Shown in pieces: positions 1 to 9,554 of a DNA stretch of 52,764 nt; position 1 is the stretch's first letter; the number at the start of each line of letters is the position of its first letter. This stretch comes from Gemmatimonadales bacterium (GTDB lineage: Bacteria > Gemmatimonadota > Gemmatimonadetes > Gemmatimonadales > GWC2-71-9). Under the pieces are notes generated by a model. That model was not told the DNA's origin and ran no database searches. It was given only the letters and a program-made list of their open reading frames with translations. The position numbers and the translations under genes are program-made. The stretch lies in contig JAICJD010000005.1 in NCBI GenBank assembly GCA_025928645.1, forward strand, positions 1-52,764, read 5' to 3'.

Positions 1-585
1 CCGCCCCGCGAGCCGGCGGAACGCCAGCCGGAAGAACCTGAACAAGTGCCAGATGAGCAGCACGGCCAGCACCACCAGCACGACGACGACGGCGGCGGTG
101 ATGAGCGGGTGGGTTGCCGCAAGCCATGACAGGAAGACCGCGATCGAGTCCTCGGCGAAGCTCAGCGTCCAGTTGCTGACCGGCTCGGGACTCACGTTGG
201 CGGCCGTGCGCGTCGTGGCCTTGGCGCCGTGCGACGTGAGCGCCACGCTGCCCGCCAGCAGCGCCGCGCCGATCTTCCACTCTTCGGGGACGCTGCCCGC
301 GAACGCGCTGTAAGAGAGGAAAGCCGCCGCCGGCGGCCGGATGAAGGTGTGCACCGCATCCCACACGCTGTCCACGTAGGGGATCTTGTCCGCGATGAAC
401 TCGACCACGAACAGTCCGAGCGCGAGTCCGAGCACGAGCGGGTTGGCGAGCACGTGCAGCGGCTCGGGCAGCTGCACGATGCCGAACCGCTGAAACAGCC
501 CGGCGGCCGCGACGGTGGCGTAGAGATTGAGCCCCGACGCGAACGAGGTGCCGAGCGCGAACCCGAGGGTCTCGAGCGGAGACAT
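1..585 (-). CDS. DUF4126-like multi-helix membrane protein (partial; runs off the left edge)
   Basis: Open minus frame from ATG (CAT at 583-585) to base 1, 195 codons without stop: MSPLETLGFALGTSFASGLNLYATVAAAGLFQRFG...; hydrophobic helices. Absent from the ORF track because it is truncated. Confidence 0.7.
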   Translation of the reverse strand, partial: MSPLETLGFALGTSFASGLNLYATVAAAGLFQRFGIVQLPEPLHVLANPLVLGLALGLFVVEFIADKIPYVDSVWDAVHTFIRPPAAAFLSYSAFAGSVPEEWKIGAALLAGSVALTSHGAKATTRTAANVSPEPVSNWTLSFAEDSIAVFLSWLAATHPLITAAVVVVLVVLAVLLIWHLFRFFRLAFRRLAGR

Positions 586-628
586 GGGGGAAAACTAAGC
601 CGGCGAGCGGGAAGGGGGAGAGAGGGTG

Positions 629-717
629 CTCCTCATCCCGAGCGCAGCGAGGGATCCAGGCGGGCCGAGCTCGAGCCATTCCCGCGCAAGGTCCCTCGCT
701 GCGCTCGGGATGAGGAG
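629..717. repeat. REP/MITE-like palindromic intergenic repeat, copy 1
   Basis: Arms CTCCTCATCCCGAGCGCAGCGAGGGATC (629-656) and its near-perfect reverse complement GGTCCCTCGCTGCGCTCGGGATGAGGAG (690-717); a related copy lies at 44915-45015. Confidence 0.85.
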
Positions 718-739
718 GGGGCCCGATGGTCCGTCCCGC

Positions 740-1603
740 CTACCGCCCGGTGCTTCCCGGCCCCTCCCACTCCACCGACACCCCCCCAACGGCCGTCGTC
801 ACGTCGATGTCCAGGTGCCGGGAGGCCTGGTCGTAGCCCGGCGAGAGGTAGCTCGTCCCCCGGCGCACCATGCCCTCCGGCTCGAAGCTCGCCAGGAACT
901 TGTCCAGGGTGAGCCGGACGCCGACCTGGCGCGGCAGGCGGAGCGTGACCTGCCCCAGCGCCATCTTCACGGACACCGCCGAGTTCGAAGTCCAGGCCCC
1001 GCCGAAATCCAGCGTCACCCGGCCGACGCCGCCCTCGAAGGCGATCCGATCGCACCGGCTGTTGCCCAGGCCGAGCACGGTGAGCTCCGCCGCGCCCGAG
1101 CTCATCGTGGCCGCGCGGCAGCGCGTGGCGTTGGGCTGGGAAAAGCGCACCGTCGCGCGGCTCGCGCCCGCCTCCAGCTCGAGGCTGGTGAGCCGGAGGC
1201 CGCCGAGCTCGAGATCGCCGTCGACCGCGCCGAGCGCTACCGCGAGCGCCAGATCGTTGCGCGGGGAGAACGTGACCGACGCCGTCTGCCGCAACTGATT
1301 GCGCGAGACGACGCGGAGGCCGCCGTCGCCCTCCGCGCGGAGCCCGAACGTGACGGCGCCGCGCGCGGCGTCGTAGTCGCTCAGCGGGGCATAGCGGTCG
1401 CCGTCGTACAGCACGTCCATCCGGTAGAGCTCGTTCGGCCGGCCGGCGGCGAGCCTGAGCGCTCCCGCCGCGAACTCGAGGCGGGCCTCCATGCTGGTTT
1501 CACCATGCCACTGCCGGTAGGTGCTGAAGGAGCGCAGCGTCTGCGCGGCCGCGCCGGGCGCGGCGAGCGTCAGCGCCAGCGCGGACAGCAGCAGCCCGCG
1601 CAT
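740..1603 (-). CDS. Secreted hypothetical protein, repetitive beta-strand (LiaF/toastrack-like) character
   Basis: Signal peptide MRGLLLSALALTLAAPGAAAQ; C-terminal beta-rich segment; abuts the next minus-strand gene. Confidence 0.6.
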   Translation of the reverse strand: MRGLLLSALALTLAAPGAAAQTLRSFSTYRQWHGETSMEARLEFAAGALRLAAGRPNELYRMDVLYDGDRYAPLSDYDAARGAVTFGLRAEGDGGLRVVSRNQLRQTASVTFSPRNDLALAVALGAVDGDLELGGLRLTSLELEAGASRATVRFSQPNATRCRAATMSSGAAELTVLGLGNSRCDRIAFEGGVGRVTLDFGGAWTSNSAVSVKMALGQVTLRLPRQVGVRLTLDKFLASFEPEGMVRRGTSYLSPGYDQASRHLDIDVTTAVGGVSVEWEGPGSTGR

Positions 1604-2886
1604 CAGAGCCCTCGCGTCGGCGTCCGGGAGCCGGGCCGCTTGGCGGCGCTCACGCCGAACTGTGGAGTGGCCCAGAGGTACTCGTCGGTCAGCGCCTCCG
1701 GCGGGATGAGCCGACCCGCGAAGTTCTCCCGGATGCCGGCCCGGCTGAGTAGCGCGGCGCCGAACCCCGCCGTGGCGAGCAGCCAGGTGACCAGAATCGC
1801 GGCGCCGCGGATCAGGTTGCCCGCGATGGGCACCCAGCCGAACACCGACCAGGCCATCCAGAAGGCGGCCAGCGCCCCGAGACCCACGAGGACATAGCGA
1901 TAGCTGTTGGGTGAGATCATCGCCCCGAGCGCGAGCCGCCGGCGGGTGTACGTCTCGCCCATCGCGTGCGCCACGGCGAGGTAGCCGCCGAGCGCGGCCA
2001 CGATCACCAGCAGCGCGTATACCACCACCGCGAACGGCAGCAGCACGATCCCGACCACGCTCAGGATGAGCCCCACCACCAGCATGCCGAACGTCGGCAG
2101 CAGCAGCAGCTGGCCGAGCAGTCCGGTGGCGAACGCGCGGCCGAACGAATGCGACACCGTGTCCGAGACGACTTCCAGGTTCGGGCGCCCGAACATCACG
2201 AGCCCGAAGCCCAGCGCGCCCAGGGTCAGGAACACGCCCGCCACGCCCGCGATGCGGCGGAAGACGGTCTCGAGCGCGCCCGGCGCCTCCGCCCGCGCGG
2301 CCACCGGCGCCGCCAGCACGGTGGCCGTGCGGAAGGTGCGGACCTCGCCGCCGATCTCGCCGCCCTCGTCGCGGACTTCGCCGCCGAGCGTGAGCACGTC
2401 GCCGGAGATGACCCCGCCCGGGTGCAGCACCACGTCGCCGTCGACCGTGACCAGGTTGCCCAGCAGCTTGCCGTAGACGTCGGCCGTCCCCTGCACCACG
2501 AGCAGATGGCCGCCGACGCTCTCGTTGGACGCGATGCTGTAGTCGCCCAGGCGGGCCGTGCCATTGGGAACGGTGACCCGCACCCCGCCGTCTTCGGGGC
2601 GGAGCGCGGTGCGAAGGGCGGCCTCCACGGAGCTGGGATTGCTGAGATCGTCGAGCCGGACGGGAGGACGGTCGGACGGAGCGGGGGGAATGGCTCTGGG
2701 CGCGGGGTGCGGCGTCTGCCCATCCTGGCCGGGGCCCGTGACGTCGGACACGAGCGACCAGAACCCATGGACCAGCTTGACCGTCCTGGCGCCGGTCGGG
2801 TCCAGGCGTGGGGCCGCCCAGCCGAGGCGCGGCACCAGCAGGGCCGCGGTGGCCAGCAGCGCGAGTACCGCTCTAGACGGCCGCAT
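1603..2886 (-). CDS. Membrane protein with bactofilin/polymer-forming-like beta repeat segment and several TM helices
   Basis: Signal peptide; ADVYGKLLGNLVTVDGDVVLHPGGVISGDVLTLGGEV repeat; hydrophobic C-terminal half. Confidence 0.65.
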   Translation of the reverse strand: MRPSRAVLALLATAALLVPRLGWAAPRLDPTGARTVKLVHGFWSLVSDVTGPGQDGQTPHPAPRAIPPAPSDRPPVRLDDLSNPSSVEAALRTALRPEDGGVRVTVPNGTARLGDYSIASNESVGGHLLVVQGTADVYGKLLGNLVTVDGDVVLHPGGVISGDVLTLGGEVRDEGGEIGGEVRTFRTATVLAAPVAARAEAPGALETVFRRIAGVAGVFLTLGALGFGLVMFGRPNLEVVSDTVSHSFGRAFATGLLGQLLLLPTFGMLVVGLILSVVGIVLLPFAVVVYALLVIVAALGGYLAVAHAMGETYTRRRLALGAMISPNSYRYVLVGLGALAAFWMAWSVFGWVPIAGNLIRGAAILVTWLLATAGFGAALLSRAGIRENFAGRLIPPEALTDEYLWATPQFGVSAAKRPGSRTPTRGL

Positions 2887-3481
2887 GCGCCACCCGCTGC
2901 GTCGGCAGAGCGAGGAGGCGCCGGAGCGCCAGCACTCCGCTCAGGTAGGCGACGAGGGCGAGCGCGGCAGCGATGCCGAGACGCCCGGGGCTCGCCGCCA
3001 GCGTCCTGACGTCGGCGAACCAGGGCTGCTCGATGAAATTCGATGCGACCCAGCGCAGGCCGAGCCAGGCGGCCTGCCCGGCCTGGGTGCCGAGCCAGCC
3101 GCCGAGCGCCGCGAGGGTGGCCTGGTGACCGAGCGTCCAGATGACGCTGGCCGCCATCGACGCCGCCACCAGCACGAGCAGGCTCGCCGCGACGGCCATG
3201 GAGCGGCGGCTGGCGAGCGCCCGGCGCCGGAGCAGCTCGAGCGTGCTCACGCGGAGCGGCTGCGCCACGGCGACTCGGGCCATGACCCGGTCGGTGAAGC
3301 CCGCGGCCGGACTCATGAGCGGCAGGCCTTCGATCAGGGCGATGATTTCCCGCTCGGTGTCCACGCGCTCCTGGCACGCCGGGCACCCGGCGAGATGCGT
3401 CTGCGCCGCCGGGGCGAGAGCGCCGGCGAGCCACGCATCCAAATCCTCGGGCGTGAGATGGGGGCCGGGAACAGGGGTCAT
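2873..3481 (-). CDS. Anti-sigma factor, zinc-finger type, single TM
   Basis: N-terminal HLAGCPACQERVDTE (HxxxCxxC) followed by a TM helix; directly downstream of an ECF sigma gene. Confidence 0.8.
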   Translation of the reverse strand: MTPVPGPHLTPEDLDAWLAGALAPAAQTHLAGCPACQERVDTEREIIALIEGLPLMSPAAGFTDRVMARVAVAQPLRVSTLELLRRRALASRRSMAVAASLLVLVAASMAASVIWTLGHQATLAALGGWLGTQAGQAAWLGLRWVASNFIEQPWFADVRTLAASPGRLGIAAALALVAYLSGVLALRRLLALPTQRVAHAAV

Positions 3482-3518
3482 AAGTGGACCCTCCTACGGT
3501 CCGGGAAGGAGTAGGGTT

Positions 3519-4124
3519 TCACGCTTCTCTCAGATGGGCCAGGGCCAGGCGAAGCTCGTTGCGGGCCCGATGGATGTAGGTCTTCACCGTGCCGAGCGGC
3601 AGGTCGAGAATCTCGGCGATCTCCTCGTAGGCCCGGCCTTCGACGTGGCGCAGTAGAATGCACGAGCGGTACTCGGGCCGGAGCCGGCCGATGGCCGCCT
3701 CGATCGCGCCGCCGAGCTCCTTGGCCTCGACCGCATCGAGGGGGGATTCCTGCCGCGCGCCGATCTGGAGCGCCGTGGCCTGCATGGCCTCGGGAGTCTC
3801 CGCGTGCGGCGAGCCGTCGAGCGAGAGCGTATCGAGCTCCCGCCGCCGCAGGTGATCGATGGCCGCATTGTTCGCGATCTTGAAGATCCACGAGGAGAAC
3901 TTGAACTCGGGGCGGTAGGACTCGATGGCGTTGAGCGCCTTGATGAAGGTCTCCTGCGCCAGGTCCTCCGCCAGTTCCCGGTCGCGCACCATTCGGAACA
4001 GGAGCGCGAAGATGGGGCGCTCGTAGCGGCGGATCAGCTCGCGGTAGGCGGCTTCCCGGCCCGCCCGCGCCGCCAGCACGACCTCCTGGTCGCTGAGCCG
4101 AACCCACTCGGGCGTGTCAGCCAC
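3519..4124 (-). CDS. RNA polymerase sigma factor, ECF/RpoE family
   Basis: Region 2 (RELAEDLAQETFIKALNAIESYRPEFKFSSWIFKIANNAAIDHLRRR) and region 4 (YEEIAEILDLPLGTVKTYIHRARNELR). Confidence 0.93.
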   Translation of the reverse strand: MADTPEWVRLSDQEVVLAARAGREAAYRELIRRYERPIFALLFRMVRDRELAEDLAQETFIKALNAIESYRPEFKFSSWIFKIANNAAIDHLRRRELDTLSLDGSPHAETPEAMQATALQIGARQESPLDAVEAKELGGAIEAAIGRLRPEYRSCILLRHVEGRAYEEIAEILDLPLGTVKTYIHRARNELRLALAHLREA

Positions 4125-4174
4125 CCGCGGTGCGCCTTGCGAAGGGTCTCGTCGCCGGACTACATTGAGCGCCT

Positions 4175-4915
4175 ATGTTAGCCTCGGATCGTGAGTTACC
4201 CGTCTCGGGCGGGCCCGAGAAGCGGGCCTATGTCCGGGACATCTTCACCGCGATTGCTCCCACCTACGATCGGCTCAACCGAATCATCAGCCTCCGCTTT
4301 GATCAGGGCTGGCGGCGGCACGCGATCGAGCACTTGGGGTGGGAGCGGAAGCCGGACGGAATCTACCTCGACCTGTGCGCCGGCACGCTCGACTTCGGGG
4401 CCGCGCTCGCGTCCACGGCGGGATTCCGCGGGCGCGTGGTCGGCGCCGATTTCGTCACCGCCATGCTCAGGCTGGGCCGGTCGAAGGCGGCCGGCCTCGC
4501 GCCCGTGACGGCCGACGCGCTCGAGCTGCCGTTCCCGGACGCCTCGTTCGATGGTGCCATGGTCGGATGGGGAGTGCGGAACCTGGTGGATCTCGAGGGC
4601 GGGCTCGCCGAAGCGGCGCGCGTCCTCAGGCCCGGCGGCCGCCTGGTGATCCTCGAGATGGCGCTGCCGCCGCGCCCCCTGCTGCGCCGGCTGTACCTGC
4701 TCTACTTCCGGCGGGTGCTCCCGTGGATCGGCCGAAGAATCTCCAAACATACGACCGCCTATACCTGGTTACCAGCGTCCACGGCCGCTTTTCCCGGCCC
4801 GGACGAGCTCGCGCGGCGGCTCGCGGCGCAGGGCTTCCGCGACGTCGCGTACGAGCTGTTCATGGGTGGCGTCTGCGCGATGCACGTGGGGACGCGGGAC
4901 GGGACGACATCGTGA
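4175..4915 (+). CDS. ubiE: UbiE/MenG-type quinone C-methyltransferase
   Basis: IAPTYDRLNRIISLRFDQGWRR, LDLCAGTLDFGAAL, GWGVRNLVDLEGGLAEAARVLRPGGRLVILEM. Confidence 0.92.
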   Translation: MLASDRELPVSGGPEKRAYVRDIFTAIAPTYDRLNRIISLRFDQGWRRHAIEHLGWERKPDGIYLDLCAGTLDFGAALASTAGFRGRVVGADFVTAMLRLGRSKAAGLAPVTADALELPFPDASFDGAMVGWGVRNLVDLEGGLAEAARVLRPGGRLVILEMALPPRPLLRRLYLLYFRRVLPWIGRRISKHTTAYTWLPASTAAFPGPDELARRLAAQGFRDVAYELFMGGVCAMHVGTRDGTTS

Positions 4916-6390
4916 CCCTCGACAGCCTTCGCAGTTTCATTCTCGAGATCGAACGCCTCGGCGAGCTCGTGCGGGTCGCGACGCCCGTGCGCGCGCGGCT
5001 CGAGATCGCGGAGATCGCCGACCGGTGCATGAAGAGTCCCGGCGGCGGTCCGGCCCTGGTGTTCGAGCACGTGCTGCTCGACGATGGACGGCGGAGCGCG
5101 CAGCCGGTGGCGATCAACCTGTTCGGGTCCATGCGCCGGATGTGCCTCGCGCTCGGCGTGGACGAGCTCGACGCGGTCGGCGCGCGCATCTCGGACCTGC
5201 TCAACCTGAAGGTGCCGGAGGGATTGTTCGGCAAGCTGGCGATGCTGCCCAAGCTCGCCGAGATGGGCAAGTTTCCGCCTCGGGTAAAAGGCGGCCGGGC
5301 ACCCTGCCAGGAGGTGGTCCTCCGGAACGAGGCCGTCAACCTCGACGAGCTTCCCTGTCTCACCACCTGGCCCGGCGACGCCGGCCGCTACATCACGCTC
5401 CCGATGGTGATCACGGCGGACCCGTCGCGCGGCATCCGCAACGTCGGCATGTACCGGATCCAGCTGCTGGACCGGAACCGGCTCGCCATGCACTGGCAGC
5501 GGCACAAGGTGGGCGCGGCCCACTGGCGCGAGATGGCGGAGAAGGGCGAGCGGATGCCGGTCGCCATCGCGCTTGGCGGCGATCCGGCCAGCATCTACGC
5601 CGCGTCCGCGCCGCTCCCGCCCACCATCGACGAGTTCCTCTTCGCGGGGTTCCTCCGGCGCGAGCCGGTCGAGCTGGTCCGCGCCGTCACCTGCGACCTC
5701 GAGGTGCCGGCCGAAGCCGAGCTCGTGCTCGAGGGCTACATCGATCCCGCGGAGCCGCTCGCGCTCGAGGGGCCCTTCGGCGACCACACCGGCTACTACT
5801 CGCTCGCGGACTACTATCCGATCGTCCACGTCACCGCCGTCACCGCCCGGCGTGATCCGATCTACCCCGCCACGCTCGTAGGCCGCCCGCCGATGGAGGA
5901 CTACTACCTGGGCCACGCCACCGAGCGGATCTTCCTGCCCCTGCTCAGGCTCACCGTCCCCGAGATCGTGGACTACCACATGCCTGCGGCGGGCATCTTC
6001 CACAACCTCGTGTTCGTCGCGATCGACAAGCAGTATCCCGGGCAGGCGTACAAGGTGATGAACGCCCTGTGGGGCCAGGGCCTGATGTCGCTCGCCAAGG
6101 TGCTCGTGATCGTGGACAAGCACGTGAACGTCCGCGATCCCGACGAGGCCTGGTGGATCGCGCTCAACAACATCGACCCGGAGCGGGACGTGCGCTTCAC
6201 GATGGGCCCGGTCGACGTGCTCGACCACGCGAGCCGCGCCTTCACCTTCGGGAGCAAGATGGGCATCGACGCGACCAGGAAGTGGAAAGAGGAAGGGTTC
6301 ACCCGGGAATGGCCCGATCTCATTCGGATGGACGACGAGACGAAGCGGCGAGTGGACGAGCTCTGGCCCCGGCTCGGGATCCGGCGGTGA
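4912..6390 (+). CDS. ubiD: UbiD-family decarboxylase
   Basis: GTG start overlapping the ubiE stop (GTGA); MVITADPSRGIRNVGMYRIQLLDRNRLAMHWQRHK..., EGPFGDHTGYYS. Confidence 0.93.
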   Translation: MTLDSLRSFILEIERLGELVRVATPVRARLEIAEIADRCMKSPGGGPALVFEHVLLDDGRRSAQPVAINLFGSMRRMCLALGVDELDAVGARISDLLNLKVPEGLFGKLAMLPKLAEMGKFPPRVKGGRAPCQEVVLRNEAVNLDELPCLTTWPGDAGRYITLPMVITADPSRGIRNVGMYRIQLLDRNRLAMHWQRHKVGAAHWREMAEKGERMPVAIALGGDPASIYAASAPLPPTIDEFLFAGFLRREPVELVRAVTCDLEVPAEAELVLEGYIDPAEPLALEGPFGDHTGYYSLADYYPIVHVTAVTARRDPIYPATLVGRPPMEDYYLGHATERIFLPLLRLTVPEIVDYHMPAAGIFHNLVFVAIDKQYPGQAYKVMNALWGQGLMSLAKVLVIVDKHVNVRDPDEAWWIALNNIDPERDVRFTMGPVDVLDHASRAFTFGSKMGIDATRKWKEEGFTREWPDLIRMDDETKRRVDELWPRLGIRR

Positions 6391-7295
6391 CGGCCCCGGG
6401 GCGCGAGGGGCAGACGTTCGGGGGCGAGTCGCTGCTCGTGCGCTACGTCAACTTCGTCAAGCTGCCTCATACGCTCTTCGCGCTGCCGTTCGCGCTCCTG
6501 GGCGTGCTCGCCGCCTCGCGGGTCGAGCGGGTCACGGCCCGCACCGTGCTCCTCGTCGTCGTGGCGTTCTCGGCGGCGCGCTGGGCCGCCATGGGGTTCA
6601 ATCGGGTCGCCGATCTCCGGTACGATGCGGCGAACCCGCGCACCCGCGGGCGCGAGCTGCCGCGCGGCGCGCTCTCCCTGGCCCAGGCGTGGGGATCCAT
6701 CGTCATGGCGGCCCTGCTGTTCCTGGCGGCAGCGGCGCTGCTCAATCCGCTGTGCCTTCGCCTCGGCCCGCTCGCTCTGGCGTGGGTCCTGGCTTACAGC
6801 CTGGCCAAGCGCTTCACCTGGTGGCCCCATCTCTGGCTGGGCCTGAGCCTGGCGATCGCGCCGGTCGGCGGCTACCTCGCGGTCACGGGGCGATGGAGCC
6901 ATCCCGCGTGGCTGCTCTTGGCGGTGACGCTCGCGGTGGCCACCTGGGTCGCCGGGTTCGACATCTTCTACGCCTTGCCCGACGCTGGCTTCGACCGCGC
7001 CCACGGCCTCCGGAGCGCCGTGGTGCGGCTGGGCGAGTCGCGCGCGATCCTCCTCGCCAAGGTCCTCCACGGCCTCACCATTCCCGCGCTCGCCCTGTTC
7101 GGCTGGGGGGCGGGCTTCGGCCTGTGGTACGTGCTCGGGCTGGTCGTGGCGGCCGGGATTCTCCTCTACGAGCACCGGCTCGTCCGCCCCGGCGACCTGA
7201 GCCGGCTCGACGCGGCATTCTTCACCATGAACGGCGTGATGTCCGTGACGGTGTTCGCCTTCGCGCTGGTGGACCGGCTGGCGGCCTCGGCGTGA
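6387..7295 (+). CDS. ubiA: UbiA-family prenyltransferase (MqnP/UbiA-like)
   Basis: GTG start overlapping the ubiD stop; NRVADLRYDAANPRTRGRELPRG, DIFYALPDAGFDRAHGLRSAVVRLG; polytopic. Confidence 0.92.
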   Translation: MTAPGREGQTFGGESLLVRYVNFVKLPHTLFALPFALLGVLAASRVERVTARTVLLVVVAFSAARWAAMGFNRVADLRYDAANPRTRGRELPRGALSLAQAWGSIVMAALLFLAAAALLNPLCLRLGPLALAWVLAYSLAKRFTWWPHLWLGLSLAIAPVGGYLAVTGRWSHPAWLLLAVTLAVATWVAGFDIFYALPDAGFDRAHGLRSAVVRLGESRAILLAKVLHGLTIPALALFGWGAGFGLWYVLGLVVAAGILLYEHRLVRPGDLSRLDAAFFTMNGVMSVTVFAFALVDRLAASA

Positions 7296-7885
7296 TCCGG
7301 CATCCCGTCGTGCTCGCGATCACCGGCGCGTCGGGCGCCGCGTACGGCGTGCGACTGCTCGAGGTGCTCGCGACCCGCGCGGTGCCGGTCTGGCTCATCG
7401 TGTCGAGCCACGGCATGCGGCTGCTCGAGGCGGAACGGGGCATTCGCTCGCTGGACGAGCTGCGCGCCGCGACCGGCGGCGACTGGCGCACCGTGACGTC
7501 GTTCCCCGACGGCGATCGTGGCGCGCTCCCAGCCTCCGGCTCGCAGCGCACCCACGGCATGGTGGTGTGCCCCTGCTCCATGGGCACCGTGTCCGCCATC
7601 GCGCTCGGCACGAGCCGCTCGCTGGTGGAGCGCGCCGCCGACGTGACGCTCAAGGAGCGGCGCCGCCTCGTCCTGGTGCCGCGCGAGACGCCGCTCTCGC
7701 TGGTGCACCTGCGCAACCTCGTGGCCGTGACCGAGGCCGGCGCCATCGTCGTGCCGGCGGCCCCGGGTTTCTATCATCGGCCGGCCACCGTGGCCGAGCT
7801 CGTGGATTTCATCGTGCAGCGCGTGCTGGATCAGCTCGATCTCGACATCGAGATCGCGCGCCGCTGGACGGGAGACGATACATGA
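7292..7885 (+). CDS. ubiX: UbiX-type flavin prenyltransferase
   Basis: GTG start overlapping the ubiA stop; LAITGASGAAYGVRLLE, MVVCPCSMGTVSAIALGTSRSLVERAADVTLKERRRLVLVPRETPLSLVHLRNL. Confidence 0.95.
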   Translation: MIRHPVVLAITGASGAAYGVRLLEVLATRAVPVWLIVSSHGMRLLEAERGIRSLDELRAATGGDWRTVTSFPDGDRGALPASGSQRTHGMVVCPCSMGTVSAIALGTSRSLVERAADVTLKERRRLVLVPRETPLSLVHLRNLVAVTEAGAIVVPAAPGFYHRPATVAELVDFIVQRVLDQLDLDIEIARRWTGDDT

Positions 7886-9054
7886 AGGTGCGGACGCTTC
7901 GAGTCGCCTGGGGCCTGGCGGTCCTGGGAGTGGCCGCCTGCGGAGGCGACGATGCCACGGCGCCTCCGGCAGGACAGGAGGAGCCGGCCACCGCCGGGTG
8001 CCGCGACGGGACCCTCGAGGAGACCGCCGCCTTGTACCGGGTCTGCTTCCCGCCGTCGTGGAGCGGCGACCTGGTGGTTTATGCCCATGGCTACGTCAAC
8101 GCCGACCAGCCGCTCGCGATCCCCGACGACCAGGTCGAGGGCCAGTCGGTGCAGGACATCGTCACCGGCCTCGGCGACGCCTACGCCACGACGAGCTACC
8201 GCGCCAACGGGCTCGTCGCCGACCAGGGCGCCGAAGACGTGGCAGACCTGGTCGAGGCGGTGCGGGGACGCTTCCAGCCGGATCCCGCCCGGGTGTTCGT
8301 CGTGGGTGTGTCCGAGGGCGGGCTCGTAGCCGCGCTCGCCGCCGAGCAGCGGCCCGAGCTGTTCGCCGGAGCGCTGGCGGCCTGCGGGCCGGTCGGCGAC
8401 TTCCGCGCGCAGATCGACTATTTCGGCGACTTCCGCGTGCTGTTCGACTACTACTTCCCCGGCGTGATTCCCGGCTCCCCCGTGGACGTTCCGGACTCGG
8501 TGCGCGCGCAGTGGCAGACGGTGTTCGTGCCGAAGATCGCGGCGGCGCTGCTCACGCATCCCTCCTCGGCGCTCGAGCTGCTCCAGGTCACCGGCGCGCC
8601 GTTCGATCCGGCCGATCCGACGACGGTCGGCGCCACGGTCCTCGGCGTGCTCGACTACGACATCTTCGCCCTGCCGGATGCGCGGGCCCGGCTCGGCGGG
8701 GAGCCGTTCGACAACAGCGGGCGGGTCTACGCCGGCTCATCGGACGACGCGGCGCTCAACGCCGGCGTCGCACGCGTCGCCGCCGACCCGGCGGCCCGGG
8801 CGGCGCTCGACCGGTTCGAAACGTCTGGCCGGCTGACCGGCCCGGTCAGCACGATCTACACCACCGGCGATCCCATCGTTCCCGCCTCGCAGTCCACCAC
8901 GTATGCCGACAAGGCCGCCGCGGAGGGCGCTGCCGGACTCCTGCAGGCGTTCCCGGTCACCCGCTACGGACACTGCACGTTCACCCGCTCCGAGCTGCTC
9001 GACGCGTTCGCCTCGCTCGTGGGGCGGGTGACGGTGGCGGCAAGGATCGACTGA
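7882..9054 (+). CDS. Secreted alpha/beta-hydrolase-like lipoprotein
   Basis: ATG overlaps the ubiX stop (ATGA); lipobox GVAACGGDD; nucleophile-elbow-like GVSEGGLVAAL; C-terminal GHCTF. Confidence 0.7.
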   Translation: MKVRTLRVAWGLAVLGVAACGGDDATAPPAGQEEPATAGCRDGTLEETAALYRVCFPPSWSGDLVVYAHGYVNADQPLAIPDDQVEGQSVQDIVTGLGDAYATTSYRANGLVADQGAEDVADLVEAVRGRFQPDPARVFVVGVSEGGLVAALAAEQRPELFAGALAACGPVGDFRAQIDYFGDFRVLFDYYFPGVIPGSPVDVPDSVRAQWQTVFVPKIAAALLTHPSSALELLQVTGAPFDPADPTTVGATVLGVLDYDIFALPDARARLGGEPFDNSGRVYAGSSDDAALNAGVARVAADPAARAALDRFETSGRLTGPVSTIYTTGDPIVPASQSTTYADKAAAEGAAGLLQAFPVTRYGHCTFTRSELLDAFASLVGRVTVAARID

Positions 9055-9060
9055 GCCGCA

Positions 9061-9551
9061 TGCGGATCGGCGTCCTCTCGGACACGCACGGCCTGCTCCG
9101 TCCCGAGGTGTTCGAGGTCTTCGAGCAGGTCGACCACATCCTCCACGGCGGCGACGTGGGGCCGATCGGCCTGCTCGATGAGCTGGCCGCGCTCGCCCCG
9201 GTGACGGCGGTGTACGGCAACACCGACGGCTCGGCGGTACGGAGCCGTCTCGCGCAGGTGGCCCGCGTCGAGCTCGACGGCTTCACGATCGTCGTCACCC
9301 ACGGCGACCAGTTCGGCTCGCCGACGCCCGAGCGCCTGCAGCGCGAGTTTCCGGACGCTGAGATCATCATCTTCGGCCACACCCATCGACCGGTGCTCAC
9401 GCTGGTGGACACGGTGGTGACCGTCATGAACCCCGGCGGCGCCGGCCCGCGGAGATTCGATCTGCCCGCCTCGGTCGGCATCCTCGAGCTCGAGCCCGGC
9501 ATCCCGCCGCGCGGCCGGCTGGTGCCGCTGACGCCACTCGATCCGGCCTGA
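9061..9551 (+). CDS. YfcE/MJ0936-type metallophosphoesterase
   Basis: MRIGVLSDTHGLLRPE, HGGDVG, YGNTDG, VTHGDQFG, FGHTHRP motifs. Confidence 0.92.
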
Positions 9552-9554
9552 CCT

